Positions 13,077-23,576 of a stretch of DNA of 64,000 nt are shown here, piece after piece (the first letter of the stretch is position 1; each line of letters begins with the position of its first letter). Below the pieces are notes generated by a model that worked only from the letters and a program-made list of their open reading frames with translations, had not been told where the DNA came from and did no database searches. Source of the stretch: Helichrysum umbraculigerum (taxonomy: Eukaryota > Streptophyta > Magnoliopsida > Asterales > Asteraceae). The stretch is from contig CATIUR010000006.1 of assembly GCA_949592205.1 (NCBI GenBank), forward strand, positions 9,069,001-9,133,000, written 5' to 3'. A program made the translations under genes and the position numbers.

Positions 13077-13959
13077 TGTAACAACCGCCAAATTAGGACT
13101 AGTATTTAGTGCCTAATCATATGTTAATACATGTAATTAGTTCTGTGTTAGGCTAATTAATGTATCAAATTATATATATTGTTGAATATATACGAAAATG
13201 CGATTTGATTTAAATCGTACGCAATTTAAATCGAATGTATTTTATTCCATAAATACGGACGTTGGTGACCAACTTTATTAAGTAACACTATTATGTTGAA
13301 AATAGTATTTTAATAATGTTCAAATTACAATTCGTTTCGTACAATAGAAACTTACCTAATTAACAACAAAATAGGCAAATTATTTAAATCACATTTTAAA
13401 TCTTTAAATTTTCAGGTAATTAGTAAAACAATTTATTTAAATTATTAAACAAAATTCGTATTTTAAACTGGTTAATTAACGCGCAAAATAATTATTCAAA
13501 ACGTTAAATGACGGAGAAAACGAACACCACGCGGAGCGCGGGGCGAAACCTAAAAGTGGAGGATAACCTCCACCTTTCTTCCTCTTTTTCTCATTTCTCT
13601 ATCATTTCTCTCTCTCCTCTCTTATTTTCTCCAAAATCACCAAATCACCACAAACTCACAAAATCGCAAAATAACATAATCATACACACTCGTATCATCA
13701 ATATTTTTAGAGATTCACGACCATCTCGCGACGATCTACATTTCTATCTTTCCGGATTTCCATTTCGGCAATTTGTAAGTTTCTGACAAAATCCCGAAAT
13801 CTCTCGATTCTTAGTATTTTTCACTTGTAGTTGTTATTATAACTTGTATATGTCCCTTGCTAAGTATAGAACACGATTTCATAGCTTAAAAACGGGTTTG
13901 AATGGGTTTTTGGCCGGAAAATTCTTGACAGCCGGACTTTCTGGGCTGATGTTCTTCCA

Positions 13960-14255
13960 TGCGACACAAGCCTTGTGTCGCATGTTGTGTCGTATTTTAC
14001 CTGTTGTGTCGCACGTTATGTCGTATTTCGCATGTTATGTCGTACCAAAGAATTAGTGTCGTAAGTTTTGCGACACAACCTTTATGTCGTATTCTATTTC
14101 GTATTTTCATACGACACAATCACTATGTCGCTGTTGAATCAGCATCCCGCATCTATGCGACACAACCCTTGTGTCGCATAGACATTGTGTCGCATTCCTA
14201 TGCGACACAACCCTTGTGTCGCATGACAAACTTTTGTGTCGCATATTGTGTCGCA
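13960..14255. repeat. Palindrome cluster in the Gypsy 2 5' LTR
   Basis: Full units include 13960-13982 (arms TGCGACACA and TGTGTCGCA, centre AGCCT) and two units with centre ACCCT near 14157-14224, plus many single half-sites with GTGTCG or ATGTCG. The layout is identical to 33539-33834 in the 3' LTR. Confidence 0.88.
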
Positions 14256-14383
14256 AAACACAGAAAACTCAGATTTTTACTAAGTGTTGAGACTCGAAAT
14301 TTATCACTCGATTTTACCCGAATTCAGATCCCAGATGCGTTTTTCACCAAAGCAATATAGTAGAAATAAAAAAATTTCGAGCT

Positions 14384-14457
14384 GACCTGGCCTCTCGACC
14401 CCAGCCAGGGGCCAGCCCCTTGGACCCCGCCAGGGGCGCTGCCCCCGGACCCCCGTA
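14384..14457. repeat. GC-rich CCAGGGGC/GACCCC block in the Gypsy 2 LTR
   Basis: About 74 bp of degenerate repeats of GACCCC, CCAGGGG and GCCCC stand out in an AT-rich LTR. The block is present in both Gypsy 2 LTRs (also 33963-34036) but not in the Gypsy 1 LTR. Confidence 0.7.
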
Positions 14458-15430
14458 CTTAGATTCCGTAAGCACATTTCTCACCAAGTTTCAAACTTGT
14501 ATGACTTCAAAACGCTTATATGATACAACTTTTCAAACATAATGGAATATACTTTTAAGTATAACACTTCTAAATCATTGCGATAACATCAGGACTATTA
14601 TTACAATTAATCACCAACGGGCCGTACACGTTTTCAAACACTTAACAAATCAACCAAATCGTAGTAATTTGGACATATATATAGTTGTGTAACAACTACA
14701 AGGGTGATCTTTTGAGATACCCAATCATGTTTATAACCATCGTGTGTCGTGGACACCCTCAGGTTACAAGTCTTTGGACTTCATACTCGGCTAATCAACT
14801 CAAGTTTATTAAGTTAAACTCACAAGACTCAGGTGAGTCTCATAGCCCCTCTTTTTACTGTTTTACTCAGGGGTGTGATATATTGCTCATTTTTAACATG
14901 TGAACGCAAGTACTAACATTTCCTATACTACATGAGTTTTTCTCAACTAATCATTTAAAGTCCTCCATCAGCATAGTTGTTAATACGTTGTAGCGTGAAT
15001 ATTAGTATATGGTACCATATAGGATTGACCCTCCTCGTTCGGGTTAGCAAGCACTAACCGGGTAAACGGACGTACTAATATTTGGGAAGACGAGTGTTGA
15101 TTAGGCACTCGTGGAGGCACCTCGCCCGGAATTCTCTATAGGGGACCTGGCCCTCGAGTTAAGCTCAACTATGTGCTCATGGCTGTATACATACACATTA
15201 TCAATTGCTGGATGCAATTCAATTATTTAAATCTTGCGGTTCATACGATAGTACTTGATTTCAAACCTGTGAGCTCACCAGCTTTAGCTGACCCATTTAG
15301 CATGTATCGCAGGTACCAAGCAGTAGGCTGTTTCTACTTCAGGACTTCTAGCTCGAGTCAGCATACAGACGTTTGAGATTTTCTTGGATTAGTATATTTT
15401 GTACAAGTACTTATGTACTGAAATCTCTTT

Positions 15431-15964
15431 TGTTGGTACATCAATGTGTGTCTGTCAGTTGGTCTCAGTCTGTAATCGTGTCGGAATTGTAATTACGTAT
15501 TGAATAGTTTTAGTTCTAATTTAATTACAATTTTTGTATGTCATGCGACACAAGCAATGTGTCGCAGAAGGATTCTATGCGACACAAGAATTGTGTCGCA
15601 GAAGCAATCTATGCGACACAAGGACTGTGTCGCATGAACATTCTATGCGACACAAAGCTTGTGTCGCATACAGTTTGGTCCAGACTATAAATAGAAGCTC
15701 GCCAGTTTCTGTTTGGAAAGCCTCAACACAAAAACACACACATAACACCACGAAAATCACAGAAGAAAAACTTCATTATTGTGTTATTTTGATCTTTGTG
15801 TGTCTAGTATAAAGTGTTTGTAATCTTACTTGTTGATTATATATAAACTCACACTTTGTGTTTTGGTCATTTACTTGTGAACATCTAGCATATCTTGTGT
15901 GTTTAATTTCCGCTTTTATATACAAGTTCAAGCTACTCGATTTGGTCCGTATATGGAACCTACA
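15431..15964 (+). repeat. 5' LTR of Copia 2
   Basis: Runs from TGTTGGTACA to CCTACA. It holds a four-unit palindrome array and a TATA box (see the promoter entry). Its near identity to 26350-26884 sets the young age of the insertion. Confidence 0.95.
15544..15693 (+). promoter_or_regulatory. Copia 2 U3 promoter: four palindromes at 34-bp pitch, then TATA box
   Basis: Units start at 15544, 15578, 15612 and 15646, exactly 34 bp apart. Each is 23 bp: an invariant arm TGCGACACA, a 5-bp centre that differs every time (AGCAA, AGAAT, AGGAC, AAGCT), and an invariant arm TGTGTCGCA. TATAAATA follows at 15686-15693. Invariant arms with free centres and fixed spacing suggest a dimer-binding site array controlling element transcription; that role is inferred. 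Confidence 0.85.
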
Positions 15965-15966
15965 AT

Positions 15967-15978
15967 TGGTATCAAAGC
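15967..15978 (+). other. Primer-binding site of Copia 2
   Basis: TGGTATCAAAGC lies two bases after the LTR and matches the 3' end complement of initiator tRNA-Met, with one change from the common TGGTATCAGAGC. Confidence 0.88.
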
Positions 15979-16279
15979 CGCATACTCTTGAGTTGCGGTT
16001 TCGAGTTAGTTTGGTGCTAGATTTTGGTCCAAAAACATTATTTTCATAATTTATGTCTTTAAGTGTTCTTGGTGTTCTTGGTCAAAAGTGCTAGTTTAAT
16101 CCATTTTGTTGCTTGATCTTCAAACAAAAGTTGTTAGTCTAACTTTTTGGATTTGGTTGGTAAAAGGTGATGATTATTTTGCTTCCAAAGTTGGTTTTTC
16201 GTCTGCAGAAAAGTAGGTTATGATTTACTTTGAAAGTTGAAATTTTTGTGGGCTCAAAAACTGTCTGCACGTGCACTTT

Positions 16280-16560
16280 TGCGACACAAGGCTTGTGTCG
16301 TATCACTGTTCATACGACACAACAATACGACATTAAATTGTCTGCGACATAACGTGCGACATAACCTTGCGACATAACACTTTTTGACCTTGACTGGTCT
16401 GCGACACAAGTTGCGACATAACATACGACATAACTGTTGTGTCGCATTTTTGTCTTCTGTCAGATTAAGTTCTGCGACACTACATCTGTGTCGTATTTGT
16501 ACTCTGCGACACAAATCTTGTGTCGTATTGATACTCTGCGACATAACACTGTGTCGCATA
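16280..16560. repeat. Palindrome cluster in the Copia 2 leader, before gag
   Basis: Several 9-5-9 units with mixed arms, for example TGCGACACA and TGTGTCGTA around AGGCT at 16280, and TGCGACACA and TGTGTCGTA around AATCT near 16505. The sequence just before the gag ATG (TTTTGCAG at 16612-16619) looks like a 3' splice site, so the cluster could lie in a leader intron. Confidence 0.8.
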
Positions 16561-16628
16561 ATTCCTGACTTAGACAAAAATCAGTTTGTTTGGTGTGTAT
16601 TTTCTGATTTGTTTTGCAGATTTTCATC

Positions 16629-19600
16629 ATGTCTCTTCAAAGCGTTGATGCAGTTTTACAACATAATGCTACGATTGGTAGTGCAAATAAACCTCCTTAT
16701 TTTGCACCGAGTTTGCCATTTCGAGCATGGAAACAACGGTTCATATCGTTTGTTTTATTCACCGATCCTGATATGGAGTTGGCCCTTCTTGAACGATATG
16801 TTCCGCCTGTTGCCCTTGGAGAACACATGGGTGTTCCTCCACCCAAACCCATTCGCTCATACACTCCCGAAGAACGTAAAGCATGGGAAATTGAGCGGAA
16901 GACTCATTCTGCTATTACTATGTCGCTTCCAACAGACGTTTTGGATATGTTTCCACAAACTATTGCTTATGATCTTTGGACTGCAATTGAAAAGAGATTT
17001 TGTGGCAACACTGAGTACATCGAAAGCAAATTGGAATTAGTCAAAACTCAGTTTGATTATTTCTATATCCAGAAGAATGAAACTGTCAGAGACATGCTTT
17101 GCAGATTTACCCGCACAGTAAATGAACTGCAAGCTGGCGGATATAATCTCAAAAATTCTGAGATTAACAAAAAGGCTTTAGCTGCTCTGCCATCAAGTTG
17201 GGAAACACGAGTTTTGTTATTGGAAAGCGATCCAAAAACAAAGCAATTGTCTCTGGATGATCTTATTGGAAAACTTGAAGCTGGGGCATTGGATATTGAA
17301 AAGAAGGAAACAAGATCTACTGCTCGTGCATCAGAATCATGTCATGGTGGAACAGCTTTCATCTCAGCTGAGACAAATTCTCAGAGATTCTCTTCTTACA
17401 GTAATCCTACTGTAGGAACATTTTCAGCCCTACCAGCTTATAATGCTTCTTCAAGCAGTACATGTTCATCACCATCTGTTCCTACTTCAGCAACCACTGA
17501 TGAACATGCAGCCATGTTTACTGCTTTCTTGTCATCATATGAAGACTTTCTTTCTAAAAGAGTCAGTACATTGGAACTGACTGATGAAGACTTCAATCAG
17601 GTTGATCCCGATGAGTTAGAAAGGATCGACATTAGATGGAATATGGCTATGCTCACTCGTAGAGCAAAAAACTATCTAAGACGAACTGGAAAGAGATCTC
17701 TTGAAGATGCAGCTGACCGAACACCAACGGGATTCGATAAAAGCAAAATCAAGTGTTATAAGTGTCAGAATCTTGGACACTTTGCCCGTGAATGTGAGAA
17801 AGGACGACAGCCTGCTTCGGGTTTCACTAAACCATCTGTTGTTCCAAAACAGATTGAGCATACTACTGCTAAGGCTGCATTGTTGATTGAGGATGGAGAT
17901 GCTTATGATTTTTCTGCTCATGAAACTCAAGAGCAATGTTTCATGGCTATCAACAATGAGCAGTCAGATCATATAAAAAGAAGTAAATGGTATGTGGATA
18001 GTGGCTGCTCACGGCACATGACTGGTGACATGTCCCTTCTGTCTGATGTGAAACCATATCGAGGAGGACATGTTGCTTTTGCGGGAGATACAGGTGGTAA
18101 CATCACGGGTCAGGGTACTCTTTCTAATGGGCAAGTGAGTTTTGATAAAGTGAACTATGTCGAGGAACTGCAACACAATCTGATCAGTGTTTCTCAAGTC
18201 TGCGACAAGAAGTTCACTACCGCATTTACAGATGTTGAATGTTTAATTTTGAAGCCGGGATTTGTTATTCCCGAGGAATGGGTGTTACTGAGAGCACCCC
18301 GTGTATGCAACTCGTACATTTTGGATATGCAAACTGTGATTACCAAGGAGCATACCTGTTTGCTATCAAAAGCGTCTTCTAAAGATTCACTGCTTTGGCA
18401 CAGACGAATGGGACATATTCATTTTCGCGGAATGAATTATCTTGTTAATAATGATCTTGTGTTAGGTGTGCCCAAAAAGTCATTCGTAACAGATGATGAA
18501 TGCGTTTCCTGTCTCAAAGGGAAACAACACAAGAAGTTCCATAAGTCTAAGCAGGTGAACTCTATTGAATCTCCATTGGAGCTGCTTCACATGGATCTGT
18601 TCGGTCCTGTGAATAAGAAAAGTATTGGAGGGAAATCATACTGTCTGGTTGTTACTGATGATTACTCAAGGTTTTCTTGGGTATATTTCTTGGCTGGAAA
18701 GGATGAAACAGCTGATACTTTAACTTACTTATTCGACAGACTGGAAAATCTGTGTAATCTGAAAATCAAGAAACTGCGCAGTGATAATGGAACAGAATTC
18801 AAGAACAGAACTTTGGAAATGTATTGTCTTCGAAAAGGAATCTTTCATCAGTTTAGTGCTGCTCGTACTCCTCAGCAAAATGGAGTAGCTGAAAGAAAGA
18901 ATAGGACAATCATTGAGGCAGCAAGAACCATGTTGTCTGATGCGCATCTGCCAACCACTTTTTGGGCAGAAGCTGTTAACACTGCCTGCTATGTGTTAAA
19001 TAGGGTTTCGATTGTTAAAAAGCGAAAGAAAACATGTTACGAATTGCTGAATAATCGCAAACCAAATTTGAAGTTTCTTGAGCCTTTCGGGTGTCCTTGC
19101 TCAATTTTAATTACTAAGGACTCGGTAGGCAAATTTGATGAAAAAGCAGTCGATGGGTTATTTTTGGGATATTCTGTGAACTCTCCAAATAAAAGAGTTT
19201 TCAACAAGTCTACTGGGAGAATAGAAGAACATTTTGAAGTAAGGTTTATGAAATATACTGATTCTCCAAAAGGCAAGGGACCTAATTCCTTGTTTGAGTA
19301 TGATAAGTTGGTGGACTCTTTCAATCTTCCCAAATTTAGTGAAGAAGAACAGGTGGTGTCTCTACTTCATGGATTGGATCTTACCTCTGACGACTCAATC
19401 TCCAATTCTAGAGTAGTACCTCCTGAGAATGTTGTCAATGATGACAATCCCTCCGATGTTGATCAAGTGGCTTCTGAATCTAATCCTCAAACTGAAACCG
19501 ATATTGTCACACCAATTGACAATGAGGATACTGCCACTAATAGCTCAGTTGAAATTGAAAATCCTGGAGGTGATCTGTCAAATTTGGATTCAATCATTGT

Positions 19601-21320
19601 GCCTGATCCGATTCCTCAGCTTAGAATTCATTCTACTCACCCCACTGAAAACATCATTGGTGATCTTCAACAAGGTGTCTTAACTAGGCATCAATCTGCT
19701 GCTAATGAAGTCCGTGAAGAATCTTCATCTGCCAATTTTGCCTGTGTTGAAGAAGAATTGGAAGAATGCTTCTTGTCTCAGCATGAACCAAAGAAAATTG
19801 CTGAAGCTTTGAAAGATCCATACTGGGTTGAGGCTATGCAGGAAGAATTGAATCAATTCAAAAAGCTTGATGTCTGGGAGTTGGTTCCTTTACCAATGGA
19901 TGTCGATCCAATTGGAACTCGCTGGGTTTATCGTGTGAAGAAAGATGACAGAGGCGTAGTTATTCGGAATAAGGCTCGGCTGGTTGTTCAAGGTTTTACT
20001 CAGATTGAGGGTTTGGACTATGATGATGTGTTTGCTCCAGTTGCAAGACTGGAGTCCATTCGCATTTTTCTGGCCTATGCGACATTTAAAGGTTTTCGGG
20101 TTTATCAACTCGATGTCAAGAGCGCATTTCTGTATGGAGAGGTTTTGAAGGATGTGTATGTCTTGCAACCTCCTGGTTTTGAAGATCCAAACCATCCTGA
20201 TTATGTGTGCAAGTTAGGCAAGGCATTATATGGTCTTCATCAAGCTCCAAGAGCTTGGTATGCGAGGTTGGCAAATCATCTCACGAGAAATGGCTTCTCA
20301 CGAGGCCAAATTGATAGCACTCTCTTCATAAAAAGGGTTGGAAAAGATTTGTTACTTGTGCAGGTTTACGTGGACGACATCATATTTGGTTCAACAAATG
20401 ATTCTTTGTGCAGAGACTTCGAGAAGATTATGAAGTCCGAGTTTAAGATGAGTGCCATGGGAGAACTTAAGTTCTTTTTAGGTGTACAGGTTGAGCAGTC
20501 TGACAAGGGTTTCTACATTCATCAGTCCAAATATGTCAATGACATGTTGACTCGGTATGAACTCCATGACTGTAAGCCATATGGTACTCCCATTGAAACT
20601 GATCACAAACTCGGACCCGCTGAACACGAAGAAGATTGCAAGGAGCGGGACTATCGTTCTATGATAGGATCATTGATGTATCTCACTGCATCCAGACCAG
20701 ATATTGTGTTTGCTGTGTCTATCTGTTCTAGATATCAATCAAAGCCCAAAGTTTCTCACATGAAGGCTGTGAAGCGAATTTTTGGTTACCTCAAATATAG
20801 ACCATCACTTGGTCTATGGTACTCAAATGAGAAAAATTTCGCTCTCACTGCCTATTCTGATTCTGATTATGGCGGCTGCAATTCGGATAAAAAATCAACT
20901 ACAGGAGGATGCCAATACCTCGGTTCTCGACTGGTGTCTTGGCAGTGTAAGAAGCAAACCACAGTTTCCACCTCAACAGCGGAAGCTGAATACATTGCTG
21001 CTGCAAGCTGTTGTTCACAGATTTTGTGGATTCAACATCAATTGCGTGACTATGGGTTACTTCTTACTTTGACTCCTATTCATATTGATAATACTGCTGC
21101 TATATCTATTATTCGCAATCCCGTTCAACACTCTAAGACCAAGCACATAGAGATTAGGTTTCACTTCATACGAGATTGCTATGAGAAACATTTAATTGAC
21201 CTCATTCACATAGATACCCTTAAGCAAAAGGCCGACTTATTCACTAAAGCTTTTTCGCGTGCTCGTTTCAACGAACTTGTGGATATGATAGGGATGATTT
21301 CCCTTGATCTCAAGAAATGA
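16629..21320 (+). CDS. gag-pol: Copia 2 gag-pol polyprotein, intact frame
   Basis: A single open frame of 1,563 codons from the ATG at 16629. Gag (residues about 30-230) is followed by a zinc knuckle CYKCQNLGHFAREC (about 375), aspartic protease with DSGCSRHMTG (about 455), an integrase finger (about 590) and DDE core (D near 654, D in RSDNGTEF near 717, E near 747), reverse transcriptase with YVDDIIFGS (about 1245) and RNase H (about 1400-1460). It would assemble virus-like particles in the cytoplasm and copy and integrate the element. There is no stop or frameshift, so it may be active; expression cannot be judged. A TTG at 16614 would extend the frame by five codons, but the ATG is the better start. 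Confidence 0.95.
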   Translation: MSLQSVDAVLQHNATIGSANKPPYFAPSLPFRAWKQRFISFVLFTDPDMELALLERYVPPVALGEHMGVPPPKPIRSYTPEERKAWEIERKTHSAITMSLPTDVLDMFPQTIAYDLWTAIEKRFCGNTEYIESKLELVKTQFDYFYIQKNETVRDMLCRFTRTVNELQAGGYNLKNSEINKKALAALPSSWETRVLLLESDPKTKQLSLDDLIGKLEAGALDIEKKETRSTARASESCHGGTAFISAETNSQRFSSYSNPTVGTFSALPAYNASSSSTCSSPSVPTSATTDEHAAMFTAFLSSYEDFLSKRVSTLELTDEDFNQVDPDELERIDIRWNMAMLTRRAKNYLRRTGKRSLEDAADRTPTGFDKSKIKCYKCQNLGHFARECEKGRQPASGFTKPSVVPKQIEHTTAKAALLIEDGDAYDFSAHETQEQCFMAINNEQSDHIKRSKWYVDSGCSRHMTGDMSLLSDVKPYRGGHVAFAGDTGGNITGQGTLSNGQVSFDKVNYVEELQHNLISVSQVCDKKFTTAFTDVECLILKPGFVIPEEWVLLRAPRVCNSYILDMQTVITKEHTCLLSKASSKDSLLWHRRMGHIHFRGMNYLVNNDLVLGVPKKSFVTDDECVSCLKGKQHKKFHKSKQVNSIESPLELLHMDLFGPVNKKSIGGKSYCLVVTDDYSRFSWVYFLAGKDETADTLTYLFDRLENLCNLKIKKLRSDNGTEFKNRTLEMYCLRKGIFHQFSAARTPQQNGVAERKNRTIIEAARTMLSDAHLPTTFWAEAVNTACYVLNRVSIVKKRKKTCYELLNNRKPNLKFLEPFGCPCSILITKDSVGKFDEKAVDGLFLGYSVNSPNKRVFNKSTGRIEEHFEVRFMKYTDSPKGKGPNSLFEYDKLVDSFNLPKFSEEEQVVSLLHGLDLTSDDSISNSRVVPPENVVNDDNPSDVDQVASESNPQTETDIVTPIDNEDTATNSSVEIENPGGDLSNLDSIIVPDPIPQLRIHSTHPTENIIGDLQQGVLTRHQSAANEVREESSSANFACVEEELEECFLSQHEPKKIAEALKDPYWVEAMQEELNQFKKLDVWELVPLPMDVDPIGTRWVYRVKKDDRGVVIRNKARLVVQGFTQIEGLDYDDVFAPVARLESIRIFLAYATFKGFRVYQLDVKSAFLYGEVLKDVYVLQPPGFEDPNHPDYVCKLGKALYGLHQAPRAWYARLANHLTRNGFSRGQIDSTLFIKRVGKDLLLVQVYVDDIIFGSTNDSLCRDFEKIMKSEFKMSAMGELKFFLGVQVEQSDKGFYIHQSKYVNDMLTRYELHDCKPYGTPIETDHKLGPAEHEEDCKERDYRSMIGSLMYLTASRPDIVFAVSICSRYQSKPKVSHMKAVKRIFGYLKYRPSLGLWYSNEKNFALTAYSDSDYGGCNSDKKSTTGGCQYLGSRLVSWQCKKQTTVSTSTAEAEYIAAASCCSQILWIQHQLRDYGLLLTLTPIHIDNTAAISIIRNPVQHSKTKHIEIRFHFIRDCYEKHLIDLIHIDTLKQKADLFTKAFSRARFNELVDMIGMISLDLKK

Positions 21321-22627
21321 TTTGTGACTTATTTTCTTTACAGTTTATTTGCTTTTCTTGTGTAAAAAAAAAAAAAAAAAAAAAAGGGGGCAACCGCCAC
21401 TCTTTATACTCGTTAGTATCAAGGAAATGCAATGGTTGCTACATTTTTAAAATAGACGTTGAGTTGAGTCTGTAAACAACTTGGGATATGATAGTACATC
21501 GAGTGACATGCACAAAATGGAATTTTAAGTTTTATCTTTGATGTGTCAGTAGGTTTATCTGACACACTTAAAACTGTTTTTATGAAAATTGTCTTCATCA
21601 TGCGATGTACCGGTAGGCATGATACACACCTGTCTCTGGGTTATTAAGAAATCATTTAAATATGTGTCTATTATCTTGTGGTAAACTCCGTATGATGTAC
21701 GACTCAATGTCTTAATTCCTTAAAGTAGCTTAACATATTTCTATCTTTGGAACTTTTATCTGAAATCATTTGGGAGTTTATGCTGGTTGTTGCCTCTATT
21801 GTACGAAAGTACAGAACTGGTAACAGTTACTATAAACTTGGGGTTAAGCAATTACAGGTCAATGCACTTAAAAAAAAATCTTAATGATACTGAACAAGGT
21901 CGCTGTTTGGGAAACTCCAAATTCAGTTTGACTGCGATCGGTTTTGCTTAATCCTAAATCATACTAACCAAGGTCGCTGTTTGGGAAACTCCAACTTCAG
22001 TTTGACTGCGATTGGTTGTGATTATACTTGAATCACGTTAGGTTGCTTTGCTGTACTTCTGTTCTGACCTGTCAACTCTAGCCTGATTCTTAAAAATGAT
22101 CTTTCTTTATTCTTTCTAAATATGGAAACTATGTTATTGTCTAGAGTATAGGGGTATATCAATGGTGGGTGCCACAGAGACTTATACATTCTAACAATAA
22201 AAGGTTAACTCCACAAACTCGGTTGTAACATGCTTAAGTGGATAAACAATATCGATAATCGTCTTGAAATAATTTTTATAAAACGTGTTTTAAATGTGCC
22301 ACGTAAATTTAAAGTGGACAAACATACTGATAATCAAAATAACACTTTCTATTCCTAATAATTGCATGTTATTTCGGTATGATCCCTAACCAGTATCTCA
22401 ACTCCGTCACCAAAACGATTTTATAAATTTCTCGCTTTTAGTTGTATTTGTTTCTTTTATTTTATGTTTATATTTAGTTTTATCTCTTTAATATTCTTTA
22501 AATTGTATCTTTTCTTTTTAATTTTTTTTAGTCACAAATCATCTTCTATGCGAAAATTCTAAAATCAAAATCCGAATAGGCACAAAAATCGAATTTTTAA
22601 TCTTGAAAATTTCTGATTTGTGTTCTG
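21321..22627 (+). other. Copia 2 spacer between pol and ORF3, no gene
   Basis: Non-coding and largely shared with Copia 1 (12330-13076 and 34830 on). It holds an A-tract followed by GGGGG (21364-21390), which looks like an extra polypurine tract, and a duplicated segment with 'aaggtcgctgtttggg' near 21896 and 21970. No ORF worth calling. Confidence 0.7.
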
Positions 22628-22946
22628 TGCGACACAACCACTGTGTCGTACTCCTGTTATACGACACAACATCTGTGTCGTATAAGTCAGTTTTGTTTAT
22701 GTCGTATACTATGTCGTATAAGTCAGTTTTGTTTGTGTCGTATACTATGTCGTATGCAGGTCAGGGATAACTATTCACAACATACGACATAATCATTTAC
22801 GTTTTCAAATCTTTCACGACACAAACTATACGACATAAAGGCGATTTTGCGACACAAGCGTTTTTCGATCGGATTCGTGATTTCGAAGGCTTTTCTTCGC
22901 GTTTTGTTGCTCGATTCTTGTTCATCATCTGTTTGCGCATCCTTAG
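22628..22946 (+). promoter_or_regulatory. Probable internal promoter and leader exon of Copia 2 ORF3
   Basis: A palindrome cluster (22628-22858) includes units with arms TGCGACACA/TGTGTCGTA around ACCAC (22628-22650) and TACGACACA/TGTGTCGTA around ACATC. A leader-like stretch follows, ending at a splice donor (CCTTAG then GTATAA at 22947). I see no clean TATA box here, unlike the Copia 1 counterpart at 35249. Promoter function is inferred from position and from that counterpart. Confidence 0.55.
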
Positions 22947-23574
22947 GTATAATTCTTTCGTGTTTTTATCACGTATTATGTCCTGAATTCGATCGACCCG
23001 TATTACGTTTTTAGGGTTTCGGTTTTTCGTTAAATTATTTAGGGTTTAGGGGTTATTAGGGTTAGATAAATACATATTATTGATCCCCTGTTGTGTACGA
23101 ACCCTAGGGTATGTCTGGATTTTGAAAACCACAAAATGTTTCATCGATCGAATCTGGGTTTGCTTTGATGTTCATCTTTGCGACATAACATACGACATAG
23201 TCGTTATGTCGCATAGATACTTGGTTTTTATGTCGTATTGATCACCGGTCCTTATGTCGTATTTTTATACGACACCAACGTTATGTCGTACCCACTTTAT
23301 ACGACACACCATACGACAGAGCGACTATGTCGCATTCGAGATTAATTTCTCAATTATTGCTAAATGCAGGGGAAATGCTGTCCGCGTGACACGTGTCATA
23401 CGAGACATTGCTTGTGTCGTATTATTCTTATACGACACAGTCCTTATGTCGTATGAACCTCATGCGACACAACTGTTGTGTCGCAGAACTTTTGCAAAAA
23501 TAAAACGCGAATTATTTTTTGGTTCTAACGCTAACGCATTTCGAGTTTTGGCTGTATTACTGTTATTTTTGTAG
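22947..23574 (+). other. Predicted 5' leader intron of Copia 2 ORF3, 628 bp
   Basis: Donor GTATAA at 22947; acceptor TTATTTTTGTAG ending 23574, two bases before the ORF3 ATG. The intron holds a second palindrome cluster (23179-23485), ending in a unit at 23463-23485 with perfect arms and centre ACTGT. The Copia 1 counterpart is predicted at 625 bp. Splicing has not been shown. Confidence 0.55.
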
Positions 23575-23576
23575 AA

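Larger units (their letters stand above)
13077..15430 (+). repeat. 5' LTR of Gypsy 2, left part
   Basis: Starts TGTAACAACC. It contains a perfect hairpin at 13556-13573 (GTGGAGG, 4-base loop, CCTCCAC), a pyrimidine-rich stretch after it, a splice-donor-like GTAAGT near 13787, the palindrome cluster, a GC-rich block and the Tekay LTR tail. It ends at the Copia 2 insertion. Open frames within (for example 13508-13786 and 13959-14360) are copies of non-coding LTR sequence and are not genes. Confidence 0.9.

Noticed and set aside
13959..14360. 133-residue open frame rich in RHK/CVA repeats (also 33538-33939, and similar ones at 1642, 7215, 15534, 16384, 26510)
   Set aside because: These frames translate the palindrome arrays and appear in several frames and strands of non-coding LTR; repetition of the DNA motif alone produces them.
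15544..15577. Similarity to loxP-type recombinase sites (34-bp pitch, inverted arms around a centre)
   Set aside because: Arms are 9 bp with a 5-bp centre that varies from unit to unit, and the 34 bp is pitch, not site length; no recombinase gene is near.
15544..15668. CRISPR-like look of regularly spaced repeats
   Set aside because: Only four units, each palindromic, inside a plant LTR promoter and duplicated with the LTR; no cas genes.
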